Below, in pieces: positions 1 to 11,461 of a stretch of 64,000 nt of DNA. The notes under the pieces are model-generated. The model was given only the letters and a program-made list of their open reading frames with translations, was not told the origin of the DNA and did not search any database. The DNA lies in NCBI GenBank assembly GCA_025617745.1, contig CM046873.1:30969101-31033100 (forward strand), given 5' to 3'. This DNA comes from Heliocidaris erythrogramma. Its lineage: Eukaryota > Echinodermata > Echinoidea > Camarodonta > Echinometridae. How positions within the stretch are numbered: position 1 is the stretch's first letter; every line of letters starts with the position of its first letter. The translations under genes and the position numbers were made by a program.

Positions 1-172
1 GTGTTAAAAAAAGAGGGAGACGTATGAGAAGAAGAAAAGAAGGAGAAGGAGAAGAAGAAGGAGAAGAAGAAGGAGGAGGAGGAGAAGAAGTTGAAGAAGG
101 AGGAGGAGGAGGAGAACAAGAAGAAGAAGAAGAAGAAGAAGAAGAAGGAGAAGAAGAAGAAGGAGAAATGGA
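1..172. repeat. GAA/GGA purine tract
   Basis: From about position 28 almost every base on the plus strand is A or G, mostly as AAGAAG and GGAGGAG units. It is a simple-sequence purine mirror tract and could adopt triplex (H-DNA) structure. No gene is evident. Confidence 0.9.
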
Positions 173-845
173 ATAAGTAAAACGCGCTCTCTTAGGCAAA
201 GCTTTTGATTATTTTTTATTTCATTACAGGAATAAGTAAAAGAAGTAGTCGGGGGGGGGGGGGGGGAGCTGTATGAGATAAAAAGAGTTTATTATTTACA
301 AGCATATAATTTGCTTTCTTAGCTGTATGATGAAATAAACATTCATTTAGGAGAAGAAAATAGCATAAGAAGTACTCAATTAGAGGAAAAATTAGAACAG
401 CGAGGGAATAACATCACACAAAATCTAGGAGGAAATAAGACGGACCTCAAACATAAAATAGGACGATGTTACCTATATGTCATTTAAGATTACGACTGAA
501 ATGAATGATCTGGAGAGGAACATAGTAGGGAAAGAGATCAAGAAGAGATATGATTTAGGAATACAGCAGATTAAATGAGCATTACTTTGATCCGTTTGAA
601 ATTGGATACTCAATTCAACGGCCGGGATGGCTTGTGCTGTGGCGTCATTTGGTAGACTAGTCCGACGGTATACGTTTTCAAAATACTATATCCATGCCTT
701 CATCCACATAGAAGCTTGTCATTCTATCCAATCCTTGTCCTATTTTGGCGTTTCCGTCTTCCGTCTAGCCCCTTCCCAGCACCCCTCTCCCCCTTTATCT
801 GTCTTTCTCCCCTTGTCTGACCGCATGTCTGTCTGTCTGTTTTCT

Positions 846-849
<4 letters not shown>
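173..849. other. No recognisable gene; one poly-G run
   Basis: AT-rich DNA with a 16-base G run at 251-266. The open frame starting at 627 runs into the CT repeat and encodes a serine/leucine-rich low-complexity tail, so I do not call it a gene. Confidence 0.6.

Positions 850-877
<28 letters not shown>
850..877. repeat. (CT)n microsatellite
   Basis: An uninterrupted CT dinucleotide tract of about 14 units, followed by pyrimidine-rich DNA to about 915. Confidence 0.95.
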
Positions 878-883
<6 letters not shown>

Positions 884-1187
884 CCATCCATCCTCTTCCT
901 TCTCCTTTTCTCTCTTGTCGAACTTGTTTCAACCCATATTCTCTGTCACCACCCACCAGTGTAAGAAAAGAAAGACAACTATTTTTTTGAGGCAGCCATT
1001 ATAGATTTTCTTCTCGGGAAAAAAAAGAGAGAAGATTTTCTATATAATTACAAAATATATACAGTATATATATTTGCCTTTGGAGTTCTCTAAAGATAGC
1101 TCTCCTCTTCCATGTTTCTCTCTTTTCTTGTTTGCCTTTTGTTTCGGTTTTGTTACGTTCTGTTGTTTGTATAAAGTTTTTAATGTC

Positions 1188-1569
1188 CCCCATTCAGTGA
1201 CATTGTGTTGGAATGAGTCCAACTATCGATGTACTTACCCTACACGCTGCTTATAGCTTACACTACATTCTCAAAACATGCTAAATGGTAAACTCAACCA
1301 ATGCGGTTTAATTCAGAAGAAGGAAGGGGAAGGGGGGGGGGGGGGGGTGTGACTACATCTTGACCCGCCATGGGTAGAAATCCCTCTGCTTCCCTTTTCT
1401 TTCCTGTTCCCCATTGACTAAAATTTATTGGACTGAGTCCAGCTTTCAATACTCTGCTAACACTCTGAATATTCTAAATGAAAGACTCAATCTGAGACAG
1501 TTCAATTGAGAAGAGGACGAGGAAGGGGGGGGGGGGGGGGGGGGTTGACGACATCTTGACCCGCCATTG
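1188..1569 (+). repeat. Diverged tandem duplication, two units
   Basis: Unit 1 (about 1188-1372) and unit 2 (about 1411-1569) read alike in the same order: a CCCCATT start, a GA(A/C)TGAGTCCA(A/G)C block, CTCAA, a purine stretch, a long G run (1332-1347 and 1525-1544), and a closing CATCTTGACCCGCCAT block. The match at the 3' ends is exact over about 16 bases. The open frames across it are shadows of the repeat. No function is seen. Confidence 0.75.
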
Positions 1570-1815
1570 AAGCAAAACGATCTCGATGGATACTCCGTAA
1601 GGATCCGACTATCGAATAGCAAGAGGTCGATGAGAACACGGGATCGGAAGCTTCGAGGACCGACTTTTCGAGATCTCTGCGAAGACCACTTAACATTGTA
1701 CACTGGTGGGCTTTAGTGATTTCACGATGTACCCGGAAGGGGGAAAAGAAGGGACTTGAAAGTGGTAAATAGACACTGATGTTGAAAGGCAGTGTATCTA
1801 TGCTCCTCCTTGAGT

Positions 1816-1917
1816 CTTCGTTTTCTTCTTCTTCTCATCTGCGAACTATTCTTCTCTCTCCTCTTCCTTCTTCTTCTATTACTTCTTCTTCTAGCTTCCT
1901 CCTCCCCTCCTTCTCCT
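1816..1917. repeat. CTT/CTC pyrimidine tract
   Basis: A pyrimidine-rich run of TTC and CTC units with few interruptions. The minus-strand frame across it gives an arginine/lysine/glutamate-rich peptide typical of such tracts, not a protein I recognise. Confidence 0.85.
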
Positions 1918-2257
1918 AATTGATTTTCAGTATGTTTGTAATTAATAGTTTCAATTAGCTGCATTAGAATGAAATACTTCCGTTTGCTAAGCTGAGTATC
2001 TTGACAGTCAGCTATCATCATGAATAGGATGTGCTCCACCCTTGTGGTCAAATAGGCAGAAAGCCATAAAGTTATTTATACTTCAATGACAGAAGGGCGG
2101 ATTAGTGATGTTCTTCATAATGTTCATTATTTTGAAAGGTCATTGGAAATACGATCCTGTACTCTTACATGAAAAACTGAATTGCTCAAATTTTCTGTTC
2201 ATTCTTTTGCTATAATCCCATGAATACGACTCTTTTTTACAACCGTCAATTTCATAT

Positions 2258-2348
2258 TTGATACTACTACTACTGATGCTGCTGCTGCTGCTACTAGTTT
2301 CCTGCTTCTTCTTCTTCTTCTTCTTCTTTACGGCGACGACGACGATGA
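2258..2348. repeat. Mosaic of four trinucleotide repeats
   Basis: Four trinucleotide tracts lie end to end: TAC, then TGC, then TTC, then GAC. They sit within about 90 bases with only short interruptions. This is a compound microsatellite in non-coding DNA. Confidence 0.85.
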
Positions 2349-3027
2349 GTTCGACTTTTGCTTATTTTGATGTGTTTGCTACTTTATCCATCTGCCACAC
2401 ATGTTTCAAATTTCAGATTGATACGTAAAAGGCTTTACAATATCAATGAAACTGCTTGTACGTACATGAGGGGGGGGGGGGGGGGGGGGGCGGTCCAGGC
2501 GTATTTATAAAAAGTGGAGGCACAAATGCCTCAAAATCATTGACAAACTATAAAAAAAAATGTACTTAAAGAATGCCAGAGGGATGAGTCGCCCCCTAAA
2601 TCCACCAGCGCTATATTTTTTTCCATTACCGGATAAGCCACTGATGTTGTTTTCATTATCATGACTGAAACATATTGTAAATTCTGAGGCGTGCTACTCC
2701 TGAAAAGACGACTACTTTACCCCGGAATAAAAATAATGAGTGCCAAGTCAACTCACCTGAAAACCATTGCAACAGTTAGTTGCTACTCAAAGAGGATAGA
2801 AAGAAAGAAAAGAAAGTGGAAATTATCATTCATGAAACGATGACATCTTATCGTGCGTAGAATAATCAAGAAGAAATCTCAGAAATTGGATATTAGGTAG
2901 TTTATGCGGTTTTTTTGTCTTTCAAGGGATAACGTGTGATCACCATGCAAAGCGTCGTAGATGTAAAATTCTAATCCTGCTTGATTAAATGCGGTTAACT
3001 TATAATCTACTTATATTCATTTCATAG
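2349..3027. other. No recognisable feature apart from a 21-base G run
   Basis: Poly-G lies at 2470-2490. The rest is AT-rich DNA without a convincing open frame or a repeat that I could match elsewhere in the window. Confidence 0.5.
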
Positions 3028-3373
3028 CTTAAAGATAATGTTGTTTTGGTATTGCAAATGCATGGTGAAAGAAAACTTTCTCGAAGCTATTTGGCCAAGT
3101 TGATTATGTATTACACTAGAATTGGTGTGTAATGTGAGGTTTTGGAATCACACAAAAAGAGAAGAAGGGAATGAAGAAATTGGCTCCATCTTGTTGAAAG
3201 TAACATACACTCTACATAGAAATGGGTAGATGGGACTACACACACACACACGTAGCATGGAAGTTTTGTCCAAACATAATAACGGGACATTAATTTTCTA
3301 CTATATTCTTTCAAACTGACGTAGAAAGAATAAAAAAGCTTACAAATCATTTTCGATTACCCTTCTCTTTAAG
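3028..3373 (-). mobile_element. Dispersed inverted-repeat element, family A, copy 1
   Basis: Reverse-oriented copy of a repeat seen seven times here. Shared landmarks are the terminal TTAAAGATAA block, GTGAAAGAAA, AATTGGTGTGTAATGTGAGG, TTTTGGAATCAC, ATGGGACTAC, and a closing stretch matching AAGCTTACAAATCATTTT. It has no coding capacity. Size (about 0.35-0.4 kb) and matching ends suggest a MITE-like non-autonomous DNA transposon. This copy is diverged and contains a short (CA)n at 3240-3252. Confidence 0.75.
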
Positions 3374-3600
3374 AGGGGATTAGGGTGGGGGAATGGGAGG
3401 GGTGTTCACGGGTCCGCTCGCAGCGGAGAAGGTATACCCGCGGTCGTCTGTTACGCGATTTCCCTCCTCGCTTGGACGATTGTTGAGCGGTGCGATGAAG
3501 GCTGGATTACCCTCTTACGGAATCGATTGCATGCAACGTGGACGGGGAAAGCAAGATAAGGACTTCTGAAGTCATCTTTTCCCCTCTCAAATTTTATATA
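3374..3600. other. CpG-rich patch without a gene
   Basis: This stretch is visibly richer in G, C and CpG than its surroundings, for example around GGGTCCGCTCGCAGCGGA near 3410. I see no open frame, TATA box or splice pattern that would make it a promoter or exon. It may be part of an unrecognised element. Confidence 0.4.
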
Positions 3601-3683
3601 TTTGATCGATCGGGATTTGTGCCCTTCATTCCGAAGGCAAAGTCACGATTAGTAGAAGCCCTATAGTGGATTTGACAAAAAAT

Positions 3684-3822
3684 ATGAGAGGCAGAGGAGA
3701 GATGAGATCGAGATCGAGAGAGAGAGACAGAAACACTGCAAATGCGAGAGGAGTGAAAGAGAGGGAGAGAAAAAAGAGAAAGAAAGAAAGAAAGAAGGAG
3801 AGAGAGAGAAAGAGAGAGAATG
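3684..3822. repeat. GA/GAAA-rich purine tract
   Basis: The plus strand is almost pure purine, with GAGA and GAAA units. Frames on both strands are open across it because the tract lacks stop codons, so the predicted peptides are not evidence of genes. Confidence 0.9.
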
Positions 3823-3830
3823 AGCAAATC

Positions 3831-4489
3831 TTGGGCCTATTTTCTTTTGTGCATGAGCAGATGTGAGTGGACATGTCTATGGTAAACCTGAAGATCAAAA
3901 TTATCTTACATAGATAATTCGAATGAATAGAACTTGCAAATTGATGAAATGTCTCATTTCATCTCTGCACATGGCACATTCTGTATTCCTAGACAATATC
4001 ACCATCAATAATATATGTAAAAAAACACATAACTGATTATATGAACCATCGTCTCCCAAGATAATGTTCAACACTTGGTGATAAAAGCAACTACCCACAT
4101 TTCTCTGCAACCAGCAATCATTCAATTCTAAAGCTTACCCTCACTTTAATATCAGTGTGAAACTCATTTCTATCAGGGATAGGGAAATGGGGAAATAATG
4201 CCAATAATGCCGTTCCTGTTCCAGGAACGGCATGCGAAAATGTTAACATGGTTAAAGAGCTTTTCATTATGGTTTCTTGGTAAAACGTACGGGCATAATT
4301 TCACCTCTAGGAAGCTGATGACGCCTCTAACTTGCCCGAATGTCAAATTTCCGTTTCTTAAAAAAACAGAAGACAATTCATTAGAGTGAAAATTGTATAC
4401 ATGTATCGACATTAAGATATGCTAGATGAGAATATAAAAATCACACATTCGGGTACCTCGCTGCCGGAAGGTGAGGTGAGGTGATTGCC
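3831..4489. other. No recognisable gene
   Basis: AT-rich DNA with only short open frames on both strands. It contains the small hairpin at 4209-4231. Confidence 0.5.
4209..4231. repeat. Perfect 10-bp-arm hairpin
   Basis: GCCGTTCCTG (4209-4218) is followed by a 3-base loop and its exact reverse complement CAGGAACGGC (4222-4231). No U-tract follows, so it is not terminator-like. It may be the centre of a small palindromic element. Confidence 0.8.
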
Positions 4490-4861
4490 CGCATATAAAG
4501 TGGCGATAGCCGACCGCCCCTTTCGTGCCTGGCTACACATCTCCCTCATACTTTGCTGACCTGTCTTATATAAATTTTCGGTAGACTCCCCCATCGATGG
4601 CTGACCGCCCCTCCTGGTAATGTCCCCTGCCTGGCTACGCCTCTCCCTCATCGTCTCTGCTGACCTGTCTTCTGTAAAGTTTTAGCGAACTCCCCATCAA
4701 TGGACAACCGCCCCCTCCTAGCAATGTCCCTACCTGGCTCCACCACTCTATGAACGAACGCGCCCCCTCCTAGCAATGCCCCCTGCCTGGCTACGCCCCT
4801 CCCAATCCTCCGTTGACCTGTCTTCTGTCTTACGTCAATCCCCGACAGACTCCCCATCGAT
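4490..4861. repeat. Tandem repeat, about 103-bp unit, 3-4 diverged copies
   Basis: The unit carries GACCGCCCC, CCTAGCAATG, CCTGCCTGGCTACGCC, TGACCTGTCTT and GACTCCCCATCGAT in a fixed order. The TGACCTGTCTT landmark recurs near 4557, 4660 and 4814. The last interval is longer because the CCTCCTAGCAATG part is duplicated again (near 4713 and 4766). Minus-strand frames are open across it and give related peptides (KTGQQ recurs). The unit length is not a multiple of three and the frame changes between copies, so I treat it as a non-coding minisatellite. Confidence 0.8.
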
Positions 4862-6430
4862 TATCTTTCCTTCCCTTTGAATATTTCTCGTCTCGTTTAC
4901 ATAAAGAACGCCGTCCCAACAAGCGCGAGCACGGCAGGTGTTAAAACAGCCCCGAAAATTCGCGAATTCGGCGAGTATTTTTGGAAGAGACGGGGGTTCA
5001 AGTTGCAATCATTATTCTCAGTTTGTGATGGAAAGAGTGGATCAGTTTTGTTATCTGATGACTGAAGTGCATAAGAGAAAGAGATGAGGAATTAAGGAGT
5101 GGGGGGGGGGGGGGTGAGGAGGAAGAGGTATTGAAGAAGTTGGAGGCTTAAGTTGTAAGCTGAAATAATATTATTTGAATTACATGTAAAGCCGTCGAAA
5201 GTGGTTTTACACTTGTATGAATAATGTTTAAAAGGAGGGAGATCAACGGACAAATAGAAATAAAAAAAGTAGAGGCAGAGAGAAGAGGAGAGGAGAGAGA
5301 GAGAGAGAGGGAGAGAGAGAGAGAGAGAAGGGGGAGATGATGAGCGAATATACGGGAGGGGTAGGAAAGATTGAAAGTTTCTTTAGTTTAGGGTATAAAG
5401 AATTTCAGTATCTTCATGAAATATGATACGAAGAAGTTCGGCAAAAGAATAAATGAATTATGGATAAATCTTGAAAACCAGCATGTTTTCGATCGGTTGA
5501 TATTGAAAGACAAGATGTCCCTGAAGAAGAACATAGAGCGAGAAGAGAAACAGATCTCATTATAGTCCAGCTGTCCCAATCTCAAAAGCATGTCGACAGA
5601 AAAAGAAACCACATCGACCAATACCAGGCAATTCGTGGTTTAACGAAAAGGGAACGGCGTAGAAAGTGAAAATAATAAGAAAAGTAACTTATTATTAGAT
5701 TTATTTGATTTGTTTCCTCGTTCAATATGTAGCGTTGTCTCGGGAATCCATAGCAGTACGTTGTCTCTTTTTAGTGACGTGTTTGCATTAACTTTTTGAT
5801 GCTAGGAATTACATATTATCCATGAGCAAGCAGAAAAAGCAAAAATCACGGAAAAGTCTTGATTCTACTTCTAACGCAGTACGTTGTGCCGTTCACGAAT
5901 AAGAGCGATTTAATTGTAACCAATCATTAAAGTTTCTAAATGGCAAGGCAGTGTACAATATATATTATTATGTTCGTCTACAAATTGGCAATTTGGGGGT
6001 TAAATTTCGCAATTTTCATTTATATTGGTTCATTGAATATAAGTTTTCATTTTATTTCAAACTAATATGTAGGAGTGGAAAAAATAGAATAATAATAATG
6101 ATAATTTAAGAACATATTAATTAAATAGCCTTAATATATATACTCAAATGCAGTAATAGTGATAAAAGTGATAAAATAAAAAACCTTGATTTACTCGAAA
6201 ACGCTTTAAGTGGATTTTATCTCATTTGGAATGAAACTCTTCATAGTGTTAGTGGTTACAGGCGATTAGTAATTATAAAGGGGATATCGTATTCTGTCAT
6301 AATTATTACAAACGTGATTCAAGGAGAATAGTTCTCATTTTTTTTTTTTGGATACAGTTGGACATGCTCTGAAAATAAAAACCTCTTGGAAAATGGTCAA
6401 AGCATATGACAATGACGCAAAAAACGATGT
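4862..6430. other. No recognisable gene; GA and G tracts
   Basis: Poly-G lies at about 5101-5114 and a GA-rich tract at about 5279-5330. From 5700 to 6400 the DNA is plain AT-rich sequence. The open frames are short and overlap on both strands. Confidence 0.5.
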
Positions 6431-6535
6431 TCGAGCTCGCATAATCCATTAGTCGCCCCCTCTCTTTCTCCCGTGTGGGGTTTGTACCTTTCCACTATTT
6501 TTTCTCTCCGGGGCCCTCGCTCTTTTCTCTCACTC

Positions 6536-6543
6536 TTCTTCCT

Positions 6544-6574
<31 letters not shown>

Positions 6575-6959
6575 CCTCCCCATTTTGTGTTATCTTCCCC
6601 TCCTCTCTCTCTCCCTTCTTTGTACTCTCTCTCTTTCTTTCCCTCTCTCCTTTGCCAATCCACATTATCTCCTGTGTTCGTAATATTTAGCGATTTATTT
6701 CAAAAGACAACTTTACTCCCTTCTCTCTCCCTCCCCCTCTCTCTCTCTCTGTCCATACCCCTTTCCCTATCCCCTCTTACCCTCTCTCTCACTCCCTCTC
6801 TACCTCCCCTCTCTCTCTCCTTCTCCTTCCTTTCTCCCTCCCTCTCTCCCTCCACTTCCCTCCCTCTCCCCGCCCTCCCTATCCGTGCTATCTCTCTCAC
6901 TTCCCCTCCCCTTCCCCCTCCCTCTCTCTCTCTCTCTCTCACACATACACACACACCCT

Positions 6960-6986
<27 letters not shown>
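6536..6986. repeat. Long CT/CCCT pyrimidine tract ending in (CA)n
   Basis: Low-complexity pyrimidine DNA dominated by CTCTCT and CCCTCC units, with a short unique interruption near 6655-6715. It ends in CA dinucleotides (about 6941-6986). Long frames on both strands encode only serine/leucine/proline or arginine/glutamate/glycine repeats. Confidence 0.9.
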
Positions 6987-6990
<4 letters not shown>

Positions 6991-7181
6991 ACATGGCTTT
7001 ACTTCCGAGGACTACTATTGTTCCTCTATTGTTACTCGTCCTCGGACAGTCGACGGAATAAGGCATAAATTCATTGTTCGACGTTCGAGGACTATTGTCC
7101 GCCTTCCGAGGACCATTGTTGTCATGATTTTTTTTTTGTTCTCTGTCCGAAAATGTCCTCGGACATAATGCTAAACAAACG
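6987..7181 (+). mobile_element. Word-array element D1, flanked by CA repeats on both sides
   Basis: A unique block of 195 bases starts GTTTACATGGCTTTACTTCC and ends GGACATAATGCTAAACAAAC. Inside, the word TCCGAGGAC, its complement GTCCTCGGA and near variants recur about eight times in both orientations, spaced by phrases such as ATTGTTC. A second, reverse-oriented copy lies at 61470-61665 with the same ends. Both ends of both copies run into CA or TG repeats. It has no coding capacity and looks like a short non-autonomous element that targets, or carries, CA repeats. Confidence 0.75.
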
Positions 7182-8189
7182 CACACACACACACACACAC
7201 ACACGCACCCACTCCCTCTCTCTCGATCTCTCCCTCGCCAACCCTCTTTCGCCCTTCGTATAACCATAATGCAATATAAACGTTGTTATACACAATCATA
7301 ACAATACCGCTTACCATGTTAACTCATTTGAAAAATTGCTTAAGTGCTTCAGCACCCTTCATCCTCCCCTACGAATATTGCAATCCAATCATATATCATA
7401 AACAAAAGTAAGCGGAAAAACACCTGTCCTTTTAATCCATGCTCGATTGGTTTCTGGTTTCTCATCTTCTTAAAAGCGATTTTATCCATCTCTGCAGCCA
7501 TTTTATTTTAAAGAAAGCAAAGAAAAAAGCTCCCCCAGGCGATGCATATGCGTACAATGAAGCAGAAATAAGATCAATAAAGCACTGGAGTGATTTAGTG
7601 TAGGTTGAACTTCACAAAACGCATCTGAGTAAAAAGAGCTTTTTGTGTGGGAATGGGTAAACTTGACTTTGTCATAATAAGCTCCCTGTGGTCATGTATT
7701 AGATCTTGACATTATTAAAATTGACAAATGTCTACGATGATTGTTATTACAACTATAGAAGTAACGCAACATCATTTGAAATGGAGATTGAAATGCAGAA
7801 ATTAGTTTTTTTTTTCTGCGGTTTTCAGACATTTGCAATATCGAGGGCCACTTAGACAAAAGACCTCTTAACCGTGACTTTGACAAGTTTTATTTTTTTA
7901 TGTGATGCGACTCCGTTATGTGTAAATCAACTCTTAAAAAAAATCCAGTATTCACTGATCTCACTGAGTAACTCGTTTCAAATTGATATCTTTGATGATT
8001 TTGTACAATGATAAGAGTTACCATGTCATCTGACTAGGGCGCCGATTCGGGGGAGGGGTGGGGAGGTGGGTGTGTGCAGATGCCCATCTTCCAATAATTT
8101 TGGGTATCTTTAAGTACCGTTTTATTCCCCTTATTGCCCTCCCACACTATATCATCCTTAAGATAGATAATAAGAATTACGTCACTGAA
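7182..8189. other. No recognisable gene
   Basis: It begins with (CA)n to about 7204 and a short CT stretch to about 7245. The remainder is AT-rich and shows nothing I can assign. Confidence 0.5.
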
Positions 8190-8516
8190 TACTTCAATGC
8201 GCTTTACAATGTTATTTATTATTACCCCTGGTCATTGGACTTCAAGCCCGCACAAAGTGTGCACCATCTCCACTCCTTCGGGAGCAAATTCTACCATTTT
8301 GCACCGTTCACATATGCATGCATGTAGGGCAATTGCAAAAACAGTCACATTGACTTTCGGCAATCCTCACAGGTACCCATTATCTCCTGGGTAAGAGTGG
8401 CAATGTAGATCATTGTGTCTTGCCAAGAGATGTCAGTGCCCTTAAATTGCGGGACTCGAACCGTGAACAATGTGATCCACCAACCGGTGACGAATCCACG
8501 AGACCACTACGCCTAT
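8190..8516 (-). mobile_element. tRNA-derived SINE, degenerate copy
   Basis: Read on the minus strand it starts with a tRNA-like head: GGCGTAGTGGTCTCGTGG (box-A-like), then GGTTCGAGTCCCG (box-B-like). A body follows with TGCCACTCTTACCCAGG and GGTACC landmarks, and the far end has an ATT-rich stretch. The same order of blocks is found in the better-preserved copy at 24352-24655, for example CAGGTACCCATT, GAGTGGCAA and GTCTTGCCAA. It is a dead RNA polymerase III retroposon, not a tRNA gene. Confidence 0.7.
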
Positions 8517-9321
8517 TTTGAGCGATAGAGTCCCTAAATCTTGTTGACATATCTTACAGCTATACGAAACATATAACATCTCCATAATTTGGGGAGCATA
8601 CTTTGAATGAAAGATAAAATAAGTAAAAAAAAAAACCAAACTAAGTAAGACAAGGCCTCTGGATGAAGCTACATGTTACCTGATGCATGTTATTTAATGT
8701 AATTAACCTTTGTATATACATGTATCAAACTTTTACGAGTGTAATCATAATAATTACTCTCGGTTTCAGTTACCAACCTGTGCATATCAATGCCATTCTA
8801 AGTGATTAATTAACTATAATAGTGGCGTATTAGCACAGACCGAGGCTTTTGGTAAGTAATTGTGTAGCTTTGTCACCCATCTACGGTACAGGAAATTTTG
8901 TTCTGGTGATGGCGAAAAGTTGAATTCTCATATGAAAGTTCAAAGTTATATAAAGAATAATTGATTCAGATTAATACCCTGTAAGCATCAATACCATACT
9001 ATGTTATTAATTACCTTCATCATATTTTAAAGTGATTAATTAGTAGCTAAACCCAGACTTATGGGCCATTAATTCTGTAGCTTCTTGACAAGCTTCGGGC
9101 AATGACGAAAAATTGAATTCTCACATCGTGTCTCAAAGTTCATATTGACCGTATGTAATTGATACATGCTAAACGAAATGGACAGAAAATATAACCTGAT
9201 AACGGTGATAAATGAGACAGGAAGATGAGGAAATTGAGCATGTAGTCCCAGCGAATTGGACAAGGTTAGTATGTGAATTTGCTTTGATTTTCCTCATGGT
9301 GTATATTTTAAGTTTGCCGGT
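8517..9321. other. No recognisable gene; weak internal repeat
   Basis: AT-rich DNA. Two similar stretches (about 8810-8960 and 9030-9160) share GTGATTAATTA, TTCTGTAGCTT-like text, GGCGAAAA/GACGAAAA, TTGAATTCTCA and CAAAGTT in the same order. This suggests an old local duplication or two copies of an unrecognised repeat. Confidence 0.5.
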
Positions 9322-9700
9322 AAAATTGAGTTCTGGTCATGAGATTGAATTGTCAAATAAACATAAACTGTCTCAAAGCTATTGGGAAAGATTGATTATA
9401 AAGCACATACGAATTGGTGTATGCTGTGAGGTTTTGGAATCACCAAAATGATAAGAAATTGACTCAATCCTGCTGAGAGTCACATGCACTGCACACAAAA
9501 ATATGTATATGGGACTACCTACATATGTTCGGCCCGAACATTTCAGCTGTTTCTTGTCATATTTTGAAAGTGAGGGCATTTGAAGAGCAATCCTTTTCAG
9601 GGGACATTTCTACTATGATAATCTTCCAAACTATCAACAACAAAAAAGAATGAGAAAGCTCACAAATCATTTCCTACCTATCCCAGAACTTAACATTAAC
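9322..9700 (-). mobile_element. Dispersed inverted-repeat element, family A, copy 2
   Basis: A nearly complete reverse-oriented copy. It opens with AATTGAGTTCTGGTCATG and closes with CCCAGAACTTAA, so its ends are inverted relative to each other. Internal blocks GAATTGGTGTATGCTGTGAG, TTTTGGAATCAC, ATATGGGACTAC, AGAGCAATCC and AGCTCACAAATCATTT match the other copies. No protein is encoded. Family A is probably a MITE. Confidence 0.8.
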
Positions 9701-10739
9701 TGACTGACTTAAGCATGAACTAAGAATTTTTTTTCAGCCATTTTTTTTTCGTAATACAGTTCCTTCACCAGCTTAAAAGATTACGTTGATAACTTTATAA
9801 AAACTTATGAGGCCAGTGTTCGATCCCCTCCCCCCCCCTCTCTCCCTCCCTCCCTCCCTCCCCCCTCTCTCTCTAGTTTCCCTCCCCGTCTATCTCTTAT
9901 TTTCTGCCTCTAACCCTCTCTCTCTCCTCTGTGCCTCCCCTCTCTCCCCTCTCTCTCTGTCCTTGTATTTCATGCAAAGTTATATTAACTTATGAATTTG
10001 ACATCATGCTCATCATTTGTCGATATAGAATTTCATATACCCATAACTTTTGAATGCATAATGAACTTGCGTGCATGGCTAAAACAGTAACTGGAACCTT
10101 GCTGAATAGTGAGTATATGAAACTGTAGATCTATCAGCTCCATCAGATGACGTTCAGAGTTTTTTTTTCAGTTCACCACGAACATGAAGAGGTGTGACCG
10201 GTAACATACAATTTTAAAGATGTTGAGTTATCGTAGCAAACGACACTTTTGAATGAAACTTGTTGAATATGTTGTAATTTTGTTTTATTTCTATCAACAG
10301 ATGATATGCCAGTCCACGATTTCCAATTATTTTGAATGCGAATATCGGAATGAAACGCTAAATCGAGTCTATCGCTCAAATCTGTATGGATCCGCCAAAA
10401 TTAATGTCATCGCACTGCATCATCGTTGAGATTCGCACTGTTGACTTGCGCACACATGCTGTTGGTTTCGGTTTTTTTATGCATTAGCATTCTCGCGTGA
10501 ATTTATATATTTCTGCATGGCCATGATGTAAACGATCTTTCCCCTTCAATTCTACTTTCGGAGAAAACATGCAGCAGCTTAGAAAATTTGTTAATATCGT
10601 GCTTTCCTCATCATCATCAACAAAAAACAACAACAACATCATCGTCATCTTCAAAAGAAGTCCGACCATTTTTAAAATTATTACTATTGTTGTTGTTGGT
10701 TTTAATTTTGATTTATTTATTTTTATTATTATTTTATTA

Positions 10740-10746
<7 letters not shown>
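9701..10746. other. No recognisable gene; CT tract
   Basis: A pyrimidine tract of CCCT/CTCT units lies at about 9825-9960. The rest is AT-rich, with a short (CAA)n/(ATC) patch near 10610-10645. Confidence 0.5.
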
Positions 10747-10771
<25 letters not shown>

Positions 10772-10786
10772 GGGGGGGGGGGGGGG
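10747..10786. repeat. Poly-T run joined directly to a poly-G run
   Basis: Twenty-five T residues (10747-10771) are followed without a break by 15 G residues (10772-10786). The frames on both strands across it are low complexity. Confidence 0.95.
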
Positions 10787-11417
10787 TAGGAGGCTTACTA
10801 AAGCTATATGCACACGGGTTTAAATTTTAAATCATTCACGTTTAATATGCCTATATTTCTAATTTTCAGTGATTAGGAATCGACAGATAATATATGGTCC
10901 TCTGGGGCGTTTTCACCATCGTTGAACGTATGCATTTTCCTTAAAATGAACAGGGAAAGAGAAACAGTCTGTACATTATGATTATGACAATGCTACGGTT
11001 CGTTTAGCCTATTTATGTCTCGCGTTTTAAATGTGCTTTTATGCTCTAGTTTCTTGAAGAAAAAATAATTGTCCTGCAGGAAGCGCGAAAGTTGAGGAAA
11101 CGGAAGTGAGGTGGAGGAACAACGGGTTATTAAGAATGCAGTGTACCAGATGTTACATGTAGAAAGAACAAAACATAAAATGATTGAAGTAGGAGGTGGA
11201 TTAAGGAGGAGGAGAGTAGGGGAGATTTAGGAGAAGAGGCCAAAGAAAAGGAGATATTTGGAAGTTGAAAAGAGGATAAAAAGCAGATGAAAAGAGGATG
11301 AAAAGAGAGGAAACAGTAAAAGACATTATTGGTATTTGCAATACTGGTTTAAGTAGTGTGCAGCGTTGGCCCACTAATGGGGGAGGGGTGGACCTACTAG
11401 CTGGACAGAATGACAGC

Positions 11418-11461
<44 letters not shown>

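Noticed and set aside
1-172. Regular GAAGAAG units considered as a CRISPR-like array
   Set aside because: No spacers; it is a trinucleotide repeat in eukaryotic DNA.
627-1004. 125-codon plus-strand frame
   Set aside because: Its second half is translated CT repeat and the first half has no recognisable motif.
6473-7168. 231-codon plus-strand frame, the longest in the window
   Set aside because: It is translated CT, CCCT and CA repeat DNA that runs into element D1; no domain.
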